Assembly: GCA_020832105.1 (NCBI GenBank)
Contig: JAFIFH010000074.1
Span: 16,071 to 80,070 of the forward strand
DNA: 64,000 bases
Direction: 5' to 3'
From: Idiomarina sp.
Lineage (GTDB): Bacteria; Pseudomonadota; Gammaproteobacteria; Enterobacterales; Alteromonadaceae
Shown here: positions 1 to 8,950 of the stretch, piece after piece
How positions within the stretch are numbered: position 1 is the first letter of the stretch
Layout of the letters: each line of letters opens with the position of its first letter
Made by a program: the position numbers and the translations under genes
Notes under the pieces: model-generated
The model's database searches: none
Seen by the model: the letters and a program-made list of their open reading frames with translations, nothing else
Told to the model about the DNA's origin: nothing

Positions 1-33
1 CCTGCCCTTAGTTTAGCACGCTACGAACGCTGG

Positions 34-3000
34 TTAATCGCCCAGCGACAACAGGCTCGCATTACCACCTACTGCAGTGATGTTGTCAGAGAAAGTTTTC
101 TCAGTCATAAATGCATACAGGTAGTGTGGACCACCGGCTTTAGGACCGGTCCCCGACAGACCCTGGCCACCAAAAGGTTGTACGCCAACAATGGCACCGA
201 TTTGGTTACGGTTAATGTAGACGTTACCGACATTAACCTTACGCGCTACGTCGTAAGCAAAGGTCTCGTTACGGCTGTGAATACCAAAGGTCAGTCCAAA
301 ACCGGTGTTGTTGATATCATCAATCACCTTGTCGATGTCTTTTTGCTTAAAGCGAATGACATGCAGGATAGGACCAAAGTTTTCACGTACCAGCTGACTG
401 ATACTGTCGATCTGAATCGCCGTTGGCGTTACGAACGTGCCGCCTTGGGTGTACTCAGGCATATGCGCTTCGCCGATCAATTTACCCGCTTGCTGGATAT
501 CATTGATATGCTGTTCAAGATTGGTTTTCGCAACACCATCAATCACCGGGCCAACATCGGTCTTATGATTAATTGGGTCACCCACAGTGAGCTCTTTCAT
601 CGCGCCTGTGAGTAATTCAATAATGCGGTCTGCCACATCGTCCTGAACAAACAAAACGCGCAGAGCTGAACAGCGTTGACCCGCACTGGTAAAGGCACTG
701 TGCACGACATCGGTGACAACCTGCTCAGGCAGGGCAGTGGAGTCCACCATCATCGCATTCTGACCACCGGTTTCGGCAATCAGTGGGACAATGGCGCCGC
801 TGCGCGCTGCTAGCGCACGGTTAATCGCTTGGGCCGTAACCGTCGAACCGGTGAAACATACACCACCGATTTTTTCCTGACCCACCAGGTAAGCGCCGAT
901 TTCAGCGCCGTTGCCCGGTAAGAAATGTAATACATCACCCGGAACACCCGCTTCATGCGCAAGTTGGACCGCACGGTATGCAATCAGACCCGTTTGTTCA
1001 GCAGGCTTGGCGATAACACAGTTACCGGTAGCGAGCGCAGCGGTGACCTGGCCAAGGAAGATAGCCAGTGGGAAGTTCCATGGGCTGATACAAATAAAGG
1101 TACCGCGGCCCTGCACGAATAGTTCGTTCTTTTCACCTGTTGGCCCTGGCAGCTTCTCGCCTTCACCCATCAGTTCCCGCGCTTTAATCGCGTAATAGCG
1201 ACAAAAATCTACGGCCTCGCGGACTTCATCAATGCCGTCCTGCAAGCCTTTACCAGCTTCAAGTGTACATAGAGCGATAAGCTCTTCCATGTTCTCTTCA
1301 AGCAGGTCAGCGAGCTTCTCCAGCTGCTTGGCGCGCTCGTCAGCTTTGGTGCGCGTCCATGCCGGGAACGCTTTGTTTGCAATCGTCAGCGCTTTTTCAG
1401 CCAGTTTAGCGTCGGCCCAGCCAATGGTACCCATCTGGTGGGACGTCTGCTGTGGGCTAGACACGGTTACGCGATGGTCAGCTTCTATCAGCTCGCCGCC
1501 CACGATTGGGCCGCCTTGCCAGTGGTTGTTCTGGAAGCTACGGATTTTGTCAAAGAACTCGTCGCCTTGAGAGTGAATATTCATATTTAGTCCTGCAGAA
1601 TTTTTGCGTGGTGCCAAAATTTCTAGTGGCAGCGGAATCTTGTCGTTATGCAACGTCGGCTTTTTCGCTAAATTGCTTAATGGGTGTTCGACCAGATCGT
1701 CGACCGGTACTTTCGGGTCGAGCAGCTTATGGACGAATGAACTATTAGCACCATTCTCAAGCAGACGACGCACCAGGTAGGGTAGTAAGTCTTTGTGTGC
1801 ACCAACCGGGGCGTAAATACGTACCGTACGGTCCGGGTCGTTTTTCAATACCGTGTTGTACAGGTCTTTACCCATGCCGTGTAAGCGCTGGAATTCATAA
1901 CGGCGGTTGCTGTTTGCAGCCATGTCCTGGATTGCGACAATGCTGTGCGCATTATGGGTCGCAAACTGCGGATATAACTGGCCGTCTGTCTCTTCGCTCA
2001 GCATGTAGCGTGCACACGCCAGGAAAGACACGTCCGTGCTCGCCTTGCGGGTAAACACCGGGTAGCTGTCCAGGCCTAGTTGCTGTGACAGTTTGATCTC
2101 AGTGTCCCAGTACGCGCCTTTCACCAAGCGAATCGGGATCTCGTCACCGACTTCTTTAGATAATGCATTCAGCCAGCACAGCACAGGCAACGCACGTTTT
2201 GAGTAAGCTTGAACGACCAAACCGAAACGTGGCCAGTCTTTACATACACCCGTGCGATAAACCCGTTCAAATAGCTCAAGGGAAAGTTCGAGCCGATCCA
2301 TTTCTTCAGCATCAATGGTCACGCCCACATTCGCTTGTTGAGCGAGTTTGATAAGCTCCAGCAAGTCGGTGGCGAGTTCATCCATGATCCGTTCATGGTG
2401 AGATGCTTCATAGCGTGGGTGCAGTGCAGACAGCTTGATCGAAATCGTTGGCCGTGGCACTTCCTCTTCGTTATTAAACTTCTCTTTGGCAATTTTAGTA
2501 ATCGAGTCGACGTAAGCGGTATGGTAACGCTTCGCATCTTTCATCGTCAGCGCAGCCTCACCCAGCATGTCGTAGGCATGGGTATAACCGATGTCACGAT
2601 TCTTGCGGCTGTTTTTCAGCGCTTCTTCGATAGTGCGGCCGAGTACAAACTGCTTACCCATGAGTTCCATCGCATGGTAGGTCGCCTGGCGCACCACAGG
2701 TTCGCCAGCACGCTTCACTAACCGACGGAATCGCGACACCGGTGTGTCTTCGTCACGCCCTTTCGGATTAATCAGTTCGTTGGTCAGATTGAGTGCCCAG
2801 GTGCCGGAATTCACCAGCACGGATTCACTCTTCTTCATGTAGTTCTTCCATGCGCCGGTAGACAGCTTGTCACGGATCAGCGCATCGGCGGTGGGGCCGT
2901 CTGGGATCCGTAGCAAAGCCTCAGCCAGGCACATCAGTACGATACCTTCCTGAGTATCGAGGCTGTACTGCTGTAAAAATGCATCGACGCTTTCGCCGCG

Positions 3001-3207
3001 ACCTGCATCTTTACGAACCTGTTTCACCAACTCACGCGACTTATCAGTCTGCCTGTCAATGGTGTCCTGATCTCCGGGAACCAATTCGATGAGCTCTTTA
3101 AGATAGCTCTCTTCATCAACTACATAGTTGGCTGAAATGGCTTTCCAAAGTTCGTCGAGTTGACCCGCATCATAGCGTGTCTCTAACACCTTACTCGCTT
3201 TGAACAT
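34..3207 (-). CDS. putA: Bifunctional proline dehydrogenase / L-glutamate gamma-semialdehyde dehydrogenase PutA (short form)
   Basis: The protein oxidises proline to glutamate in two steps: an FAD proline dehydrogenase barrel (about residues 265-545, with IKLSALHPRYE) and an NAD-dependent aldehyde dehydrogenase (about 590-1050). The aldehyde dehydrogenase half carries AETGGQN (about 810, general-base Glu) and AGQRCSALR (about 845, nucleophilic Cys). The start was set at the ATG at 3205-3207 (MFKASKVL), because AGGAGA lies four bases upstream; an in-frame ATG 30 bases earlier lacks a ribosome site. At about 1057 residues it lacks the N-terminal ribbon-helix-helix DNA-binding domain of the roughly 1320-residue E. 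coli protein, so it should not act as its own repressor. No putP transporter gene is adjacent. Confidence 0.97.
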   Translation of the reverse strand: MFKASKVLETRYDAGQLDELWKAISANYVVDEESYLKELIELVPGDQDTIDRQTDKSRELVKQVRKDAGRGESVDAFLQQYSLDTQEGIVLMCLAEALLRIPDGPTADALIRDKLSTGAWKNYMKKSESVLVNSGTWALNLTNELINPKGRDEDTPVSRFRRLVKRAGEPVVRQATYHAMELMGKQFVLGRTIEEALKNSRKNRDIGYTHAYDMLGEAALTMKDAKRYHTAYVDSITKIAKEKFNNEEEVPRPTISIKLSALHPRYEASHHERIMDELATDLLELIKLAQQANVGVTIDAEEMDRLELSLELFERVYRTGVCKDWPRFGLVVQAYSKRALPVLCWLNALSKEVGDEIPIRLVKGAYWDTEIKLSQQLGLDSYPVFTRKASTDVSFLACARYMLSEETDGQLYPQFATHNAHSIVAIQDMAANSNRRYEFQRLHGMGKDLYNTVLKNDPDRTVRIYAPVGAHKDLLPYLVRRLLENGANSSFVHKLLDPKVPVDDLVEHPLSNLAKKPTLHNDKIPLPLEILAPRKNSAGLNMNIHSQGDEFFDKIRSFQNNHWQGGPIVGGELIEADHRVTVSSPQQTSHQMGTIGWADAKLAEKALTIANKAFPAWTRTKADERAKQLEKLADLLEENMEELIALCTLEAGKGLQDGIDEVREAVDFCRYYAIKARELMGEGEKLPGPTGEKNELFVQGRGTFICISPWNFPLAIFLGQVTAALATGNCVIAKPAEQTGLIAYRAVQLAHEAGVPGDVLHFLPGNGAEIGAYLVGQEKIGGVCFTGSTVTAQAINRALAARSGAIVPLIAETGGQNAMMVDSTALPEQVVTDVVHSAFTSAGQRCSALRVLFVQDDVADRIIELLTGAMKELTVGDPINHKTDVGPVIDGVAKTNLEQHINDIQQAGKLIGEAHMPEYTQGGTFVTPTAIQIDSISQLVRENFGPILHVIRFKQKDIDKVIDDINNTGFGLTFGIHSRNETFAYDVARKVNVGNVYINRNQIGAIVGVQPFGGQGLSGTGPKAGGPHYLYAFMTEKTFSDNITAVGGNASLLSLGD

Positions 3208-3426
3208 TACGTCTCCTGTAAAACTCGGCCGATTCAAATCGGCGGCTATATCGGCGCCAGTATATGTGTATTTTTTAGCGGGTAAAGCCTATTCTGGTCC
3301 AACTTCACTAAAAAAATCCACATTCTCTGCAGAACCGTTACCTCAGGCTGAAAACGCCTTGAGTGATGGCTGTTCAGCGCATAAGCTTGGCAGCATCATT
3401 AGCAGCCTTTTCAACCTGGATATTCT

Positions 3427-4107
3427 ATGACGCAAGACAGCTCACCTATTTGCTCGGCAACCCGCTCGGCAACCGAATGCGAACTCAAGTTCAGCTTGTC
3501 TGACGACACTGCGCGTGCACTTTGTGACTACCTTGATGCGCACACGACGTCTTTGTCGACGTTGCAACTGGGCAACGAATATTTTGATACCCCTGACGGC
3601 GATTTAAACCAACAGCGGATTGGATGTCGCATTCGGCGCTGGACCGATAACGGTCGCGAACACGCCGAGCAAACTATAAAGTTGGCAGGGCAGATCAAAG
3701 ATGGCTTACATCAGCGACCAGAATACAACCTACCCCAAGGTAAGCAGCAAACGCCGGATTTAACAAGTTTTGCGCCGCAAATATGGCCTGTAAACATGGA
3801 CATGAGTGCTGTAAATAAGGCCTTACAGTGTATTTTTAAAGTAGAGTTTGAACGCCGGCGGTGGCATGCGAATTGGCCCCTCAGTGGCGGTGCCACAAGT
3901 GTTGAAATTGTTTTTGATCAAGGGTTTATATATGCAGGGGCAAAGCAGGAAGCTATTTTTGAGATCGAGATTGAACTCCTTGAGGGGTCTGTAGATGATC
4001 TTTTACAACTGGCAAAAATGCTAACTTCAAAGTTTAAGTTACATGAATTTAACAAAAGTAAAGCTGAACGCGGATTTGCACTAGCCGCAAAGATATCCCA
4101 GCAATAG
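3427..4107 (+). CDS. CYTH domain protein (YgiF-like inorganic triphosphatase, no CHAD domain)
   Basis: The CYTH signature ExExK is seen near the N-terminus as ECELKFSL (residues 18-25), followed by alternating charged strands expected of the triphosphate tunnel fold, for example EIEIELLEG near residue 180. In E. coli the CYTH-CHAD triphosphatase YgiF is encoded directly upstream of glnE, and the same order is kept here with an 8-base gap. The protein is only 226 residues long, about half the size of YgiF, and ends after the CYTH fold, so the C-terminal CHAD helical domain is absent. Hydrolysis of inorganic triphosphate or another triphosphorylated substrate is inferred from the family. The ribosome site is weak. 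Confidence 0.85.
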   Translation: MTQDSSPICSATRSATECELKFSLSDDTARALCDYLDAHTTSLSTLQLGNEYFDTPDGDLNQQRIGCRIRRWTDNGREHAEQTIKLAGQIKDGLHQRPEYNLPQGKQQTPDLTSFAPQIWPVNMDMSAVNKALQCIFKVEFERRRWHANWPLSGGATSVEIVFDQGFIYAGAKQEAIFEIEIELLEGSVDDLLQLAKMLTSKFKLHEFNKSKAERGFALAAKISQQ

Positions 4108-4115
4108 GAACATAT

Positions 4116-7010
4116 ATGCTTCGCTTCTCACCCCAACATACCGATTTTGAACAGCTTCCCGAGCCGCTTAAAGCCAATGCGCTGGATGCTTGGGACAATT
4201 TTTTAGAGCGTCATCAGCCCTCGCCGGAACGCGAAGCTGAGCTGAAAAAATGGCTGCCCTGGGTATGTGCGATGAGTGATTTTGTGACCCGGGTGGTGAT
4301 GCGCTATGGCGAGGAAGCGTTGCAACCGATGTTCCGCCGCCAGCCGGGGGATCATAAAGCGTTCTTAGTTCCGCTGATGGCTCAATGCGCGGACGAAAAC
4401 AGCGCGATGGCGTGTATCCGCCGCTACCGCCATATCGAGATGGCGCGCCTGGCGGTGCAGGACTTGTTGGGGGAACTGAGTGTTCCGGACTTCCTTGAGG
4501 CTAACACTGCGCTGGCGGACGCGTTAATTGAAGTCGCTGCGCAATGGGTGAGCGACTACCACGCCCCGCGGTTTGGCCATGCACTGGATGCAGCTGGTGA
4601 ACCGATGCCCTTAGTGGTGATTGCTATGGGTAAGTTAGGGGGGCGCGAGCTTAACTTTTCCTCTGACATCGATTTAATTTTTTGCTATGCCCATGAAGGT
4701 GAAACCAGCGGCGGGCGGCAGTCGGTGGATCATAGCGTGTACTTTACCCGCATCGGCCAGGCCTTGATTAAGCTGCTTGGTCAACAGACCATCGAAGGTC
4801 AGGCGTTTCGTGTCGATATGCGACTCCGGCCGTTTGGCCAGTCCGGGCCCATGGCAGTGAGCTTTAGTGCCCTTGAAGATTACTATCAGGAGCAGGGGCG
4901 CAACTGGGAGCGTTATGCGATGGTGAAGGCGCGCTATTTAAATGCGTCACCAGCTCTAAAACAAGAACTATTCAATTTATTGAGACCCTTTGTCTATCGT
5001 CGCTATATCGATTACAGCGCCATTGAAGCGTTGCGAAAAATGAAGCTACTGATCAATCAGGAAGCTCGTCGACGCGGGGTCAGTAATAACATTAAGTTAG
5101 GTTTGGGCGGTATCCGCGAAGTAGAGTTTATCGCGCAGACTTTTCAGCTTATTCGCGGCGGGCGGGAGAAAGACCTGCAAACCCGTTCGCTTCTCAAGGC
5201 TTTACATGTGTGCGAAAAGCTTCAGCTACTGAGTGCGAATGCGGTGGCTCAGTTGCATCAGGCTTACCTGACCTTGCGCAAAGTAGAGCATGTGCTGCAG
5301 CAGATCCGCGACGAACAGACACAGACCTTACCAGACGACCACCTTGATCAGTTAAGAGTTGCCCTCGTTTGCGGCTTTGCCAGTTTTGTGGAACTGCGCG
5401 ACACCCTCGCAGAACAGCAACAATATGTGCATAGCCGGTTTCTAAATGTGGTTGGTGGAGAAGATGATCTTAAAACCGACGAAGACAGCGAGTTAGCCAT
5501 TTTGTGGCAAGACCTGCTCGACGATGACACCGCCCATGACGTCTTGCGCGATGCCGGTGTGGGCGCGGGGGCAGGTGACAGTGATCATGAAATTGCCAAC
5601 TGGTGGTCGCTCATTAAGGGTTGCAGACAGCAGGTACGCAAGCGCAGCCCAGGTACCCGAGGCCGTGAGCTATTGGCGAATCTGGTACCTCGTATCGTGG
5701 AGCGGGCGATTGAAGTGAACGGCACGCCTGAGATGCTCCAGCGGGTATTTTCGATTGTGCAGAAAGTGGCATCACGCACCGCATACCTCGACTTACTTGC
5801 AACCAACCCAGGTGCGCTTAAGCAGCTGCTGGTGTTGTGTAAAGCGAGCCCTTGGATCGCGCATCAAATCGAGCGTTATCCCCATTTGCTCGATGATTTG
5901 ATTGACCCACAACAACTTTATGACTTACCGGCATTACACAGCTACCGCGCTCAGGTTCAGGAGTTTCTGACCCGAATTCCCCAGGACGACATGGAAACAC
6001 AGATGGAAGCCCTGCGGCAGGTTAAGCAAACCTTTCAACTCAAGGTTGCCGCCGCAGATGTCGCTGAGGGTGTTGAGCTGATGAAAGTGAGTGACCACTT
6101 AACCTTCCTCGCTGAGGCGGTGATTGAGCAAGTTGTGGCCATGGCATGGCAGCAAATTAGCGATCGGCATGGCACCCCGCCGGGGCGCGATATGCACAAC
6201 TCTGGCTTTGCGGTGATTGCCTATGGCAAGCTCGGCGGCCTTGAACTTGGTTATGGTTCTGACCTTGACTTGGTATTTGTCTGTGACGATATCCAGGACG
6301 TACAGACCCAGGGGCCGAAGCCCATTGATGCCCAGCAGTTCTACCTGCGGCTGGCGCAGCGGGTGTTGCATTTATTTACCACGCGCACACTCACAGGCGT
6401 CCTCTATGACGTCGATATGCGTTTACGCCCGTCTGGTATCTCCGGGCTCTTGGTCATTCAATTGTCCACCTATGATGATTACCTGGCCAGTGAGGCATGG
6501 ACATGGGAGCTGCAGGCGTTAGTGCGTGCACGCATGGTGTTTGGGCACGACAGCCTGCATAAGCGCTTCGCCGAGATCCGTTACCGGCATCTTGCGCAGC
6601 CTCGAGAGCTCAGCTCTTTAATTGCCGACATTTTGAAAATGCGTGAAAAAATGCGTGATCACCTGTGGAAAAAGCATGGTGAAGGCACCGACATTAAACA
6701 AATGCCCGGCGGTATGACCGACATCGAGTTTATTACCCAGTTTTTGGTGCTCGGCTATGCGCATCAGCATGATAGCTTGTGTACCCATACTGACAACGTG
6801 CGCATTCTTGCGGCCGCCCTTACCAGTGGTTTAATTAATGAGCAGGAGCACCAGGTGTTGGTGGAAAATTACAAAGCCTATCGCGCAAAAGTACACCGCT
6901 TAGCACTGGCTGAACAACAGGGGTTAAGCGAGCTCGACTTTACTGTGCAAAGTGACGCGGTGGCCGCAGTCTGGGCCCGGCTGTTTACTGCAGGTTCTCG
7001 TAATAATTAG
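4116..7010 (+). CDS. glnE: Bifunctional glutamine synthetase adenylyltransferase / adenylyl-removing enzyme
   Basis: The enzyme adenylylates and deadenylylates glutamine synthetase in response to PII state, tuning nitrogen assimilation. Two nucleotidyltransferase signatures are visible. MGKLGGRELNFSSDIDLIF (about residues 170-188) marks the adenylyl-removing half and YGKLGGLELGYGSDLDLVF (about 700-718) the adenylyltransferase half, each followed by the DMRLRP motif. The length of 964 residues is normal for the family. AGGAA lies six bases before the ATG. The gene follows the CYTH gene in an apparent operon, and its last 26 bases overlap the 3' end of the convergent lpxL gene. Confidence 0.98.
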   Translation: MLRFSPQHTDFEQLPEPLKANALDAWDNFLERHQPSPEREAELKKWLPWVCAMSDFVTRVVMRYGEEALQPMFRRQPGDHKAFLVPLMAQCADENSAMACIRRYRHIEMARLAVQDLLGELSVPDFLEANTALADALIEVAAQWVSDYHAPRFGHALDAAGEPMPLVVIAMGKLGGRELNFSSDIDLIFCYAHEGETSGGRQSVDHSVYFTRIGQALIKLLGQQTIEGQAFRVDMRLRPFGQSGPMAVSFSALEDYYQEQGRNWERYAMVKARYLNASPALKQELFNLLRPFVYRRYIDYSAIEALRKMKLLINQEARRRGVSNNIKLGLGGIREVEFIAQTFQLIRGGREKDLQTRSLLKALHVCEKLQLLSANAVAQLHQAYLTLRKVEHVLQQIRDEQTQTLPDDHLDQLRVALVCGFASFVELRDTLAEQQQYVHSRFLNVVGGEDDLKTDEDSELAILWQDLLDDDTAHDVLRDAGVGAGAGDSDHEIANWWSLIKGCRQQVRKRSPGTRGRELLANLVPRIVERAIEVNGTPEMLQRVFSIVQKVASRTAYLDLLATNPGALKQLLVLCKASPWIAHQIERYPHLLDDLIDPQQLYDLPALHSYRAQVQEFLTRIPQDDMETQMEALRQVKQTFQLKVAAADVAEGVELMKVSDHLTFLAEAVIEQVVAMAWQQISDRHGTPPGRDMHNSGFAVIAYGKLGGLELGYGSDLDLVFVCDDIQDVQTQGPKPIDAQQFYLRLAQRVLHLFTTRTLTGVLYDVDMRLRPSGISGLLVIQLSTYDDYLASEAWTWELQALVRARMVFGHDSLHKRFAEIRYRHLAQPRELSSLIADILKMREKMRDHLWKKHGEGTDIKQMPGGMTDIEFITQFLVLGYAHQHDSLCTHTDNVRILAAALTSGLINEQEHQVLVENYKAYRAKVHRLALAEQQGLSELDFTVQSDAVAAVWARLFTAGSRNN

Positions 7011-7986
7011 GTAAGTCGTCGCTGGGACGGGTTTTGAAGCGCCGGTGCATCCACATATAGAGGTCTGGCTGCATGGCAACGGCTTTTTCCAGCTCGCGAT
7101 TGACCCGGCAGGCGTCTTCATAGTCATCGCCACTTGGAATCGCTTCGCTGGGCGGATAAAAATGAATGCAGTAGCCCTGGTCGTTAGGTAAGCGTTCGAG
7201 CACACTGATTAACGTCGTTGCATTTTTGACTTTGGCAAAGAGCGACGTGCCAATGGTGGTACAAGCATCAGGTACTGCAAATAACGGGGCGAACACGCTG
7301 CGATGACGGCCATAGTCCTGATCGGGCAGGTAACCGGCCAGTTCGCCCTGACGCAGCGCGCTGATCATGCCACGCACGTCTTTACGGTCAATCATATAGC
7401 GATTACCGCGATTGCGACCTTTGGTTTGCAAATACTCCATCACGGCATTGTTATGCGGCCGGTAAAAGCCCACCGCACTGTGAAACATGCTAGACGCTCG
7501 CACATGCACTTCGAGGTTTAAAAAGTGAAACAGGATCACGAAGATCCCTTTGCCGGCTTTCATATTGGCTTCAATATGCTCTAAGCCTTGAATAGATATT
7601 TTGCGGCGTATCCGCCAGTCTGGCCACCACCAGGCAATTCCGGTTTCGAACAGGGCAACGCCGGCATTTTCAAAGTTTTTCTTCAGCAGCGCTTCACGTT
7701 CGTTTTCGGGCATCTGCGGGAAAGCTAAACTTAAACTACGCCGCGCCACTTTCCTGCGCTTGGGCACCAGCTTCATCAGCACGCGGCCCAAAGCTCGGCC
7801 CATGATCATTTGCAGGCGATAGGGTAGCCACGACAGTAGGTACAAAAAGCCCACCAACAGCCAGGTTGGCCAGAACTTCGGCAATAGCAAAGAGGCTTTA
7901 AACCTAGGTGCGCGCAAGGCGCCCTTGTCCTGCGGCTTTGTGTTGGGGCCTGCGCTCTTGCTGTGTGCTGTATCTTTATCGCTCAT
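6985..7986 (-). CDS. lpxL: Lipid A biosynthesis lauroyl acyltransferase (LpxL family)
   Basis: The protein is an inner-membrane acyltransferase that adds a secondary acyl chain from acyl-ACP to the Kdo2-lipid IVA precursor. An N-terminal membrane helix is at about residues 41-57. The HX4E catalytic motif is H154-FLNL-E159, and the family blocks GFYRPHNNAVMEYLQ, DRKDVRGMI, LPDQDYG and MWMHRRFKTRP are all present. The 333-residue length fits, with a hydrophilic N-terminal extension of about 25 residues. The closest family member by motifs is LpxL rather than LpxM. The last 26 bases overlap the end of glnE on the opposite strand. Confidence 0.93.
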   Translation of the reverse strand: MSDKDTAHSKSAGPNTKPQDKGALRAPRFKASLLLPKFWPTWLLVGFLYLLSWLPYRLQMIMGRALGRVLMKLVPKRRKVARRSLSLAFPQMPENEREALLKKNFENAGVALFETGIAWWWPDWRIRRKISIQGLEHIEANMKAGKGIFVILFHFLNLEVHVRASSMFHSAVGFYRPHNNAVMEYLQTKGRNRGNRYMIDRKDVRGMISALRQGELAGYLPDQDYGRHRSVFAPLFAVPDACTTIGTSLFAKVKNATTLISVLERLPNDQGYCIHFYPPSEAIPSGDDYEDACRVNRELEKAVAMQPDLYMWMHRRFKTRPSDDLPNYYENLQ

Positions 7987-8035
7987 TAATATCGCTATCC
8001 GAATGGGACGGAAAACAAGGTACCTGGCATGCTTG

Positions 8036-8833
8036 CTAGAGGAAGAACCAAAGCAAGAGCAGGCCTAATAGAATGCGGTATATCACAAATGGCTGCATGC
8101 CGACCTTGCGAATAAACACCAGGAAGTAGTGAATACAAAGGTAAGCACTCACCCCCGCGACAATAGCGCCAATAACTACTGCAAACCAATCAACGGCGGC
8201 TTCCTGGCGGACGAGCCCGACGGTTTCATAGCCACCAGCCAGAGCAATCACCGGAATGGAGAGTAAAAAGGAGAAGCGTGCTGCCGCTTCACGGCTTAGG
8301 CCAAGAAACAGTGCTGCAGTGATGGTAATACCGGAGCGTGAGGTGCCCGGAATCAACGCCAGCGCCTGTGCCATCGCAATCCAGAATATGTCGCTTTTGC
8401 TCATCTGGTATTCACTTTTCGCCCCGCGATGCTTCCAGTCAGCAATACCGAGCAAAATACCAAAACCAATGAGGCCTACCGCCACCACCACAGGGGATCG
8501 CAAGGCATCTGAAATAAAACCACTGAATAAAATACCCGCAAGCCCCACCGGAATAGTCGCGAGAATGACCGCCCACGCCAGCTTGCCATCTTCGTTCAGG
8601 CGACGGTGGCGTAATGAGTCAATCCAGGCAAACCACATGCGGCCGATTTCTTTGCGAAAATACACAATAACGGCCACGAGGCTACCGATATGCAGTGCCA
8701 CATCAAAGGCGAGCCCCTGGTCTTCCCAGGCCGTGAGCACAGGTATGAGTAACAGGTGAGCAGAACTAGAAACTGGTAAAAACTCGGTCAAACCCTGAAC
8801 GATTGCCAATATAATGACTTGCAGTAAATCCAT
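8036..8833 (-). CDS. uppP: Undecaprenyl-diphosphatase UppP (BacA)
   Basis: This integral membrane phosphatase recycles undecaprenyl diphosphate to the monophosphate carrier used for peptidoglycan and other envelope polymers; overexpression gives bacitracin resistance in E. coli. The two signature regions are visible: VQGLTEFLPVSSSAHL at residues 13-28 and PGTSRSG near residue 163. Several hydrophobic helices run through the 265-residue protein, the usual length. It stands as a single gene between lpxL (49 bases downstream) and the tolC terminator, so it probably has its own promoter in the short 8834-8882 interval or is read with lpxL. Confidence 0.96.
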   Translation of the reverse strand: MDLLQVIILAIVQGLTEFLPVSSSAHLLLIPVLTAWEDQGLAFDVALHIGSLVAVIVYFRKEIGRMWFAWIDSLRHRRLNEDGKLAWAVILATIPVGLAGILFSGFISDALRSPVVVAVGLIGFGILLGIADWKHRGAKSEYQMSKSDIFWIAMAQALALIPGTSRSGITITAALFLGLSREAAARFSFLLSIPVIALAGGYETVGLVRQEAAVDWFAVVIGAIVAGVSAYLCIHYFLVFIRKVGMQPFVIYRILLGLLLLWFFL

Positions 8834-8882
8834 TTGAAACTCGTCTATGTGAAAAAACAGGAAGTCTTAACCCCGGTGCAAT

Positions 8883-8908
8883 AAAAAAGCCGGCGATTAA
8901 GCCGGCTT
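8883..8908 (-). terminator. Rho-independent terminator of tolC
   Basis: On the minus strand AGCCGGC pairs with GCCGGCT across a six-base loop and is followed by a run of six T. It lies 43 bases past the tolC stop codon and before uppP, so it separates the two minus-strand genes. Confidence 0.88.
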
Positions 8909-8950
8909 ACTATACCTAAATTAGGTTAGCTGCAAAAGTCAGATTAATGA

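Noticed and set aside
124..615. Open frame of 163 codons antisense to putA
   Set aside because: It lies opposite the aldehyde dehydrogenase domain, lacks a ribosome site and shows no recognisable domain.
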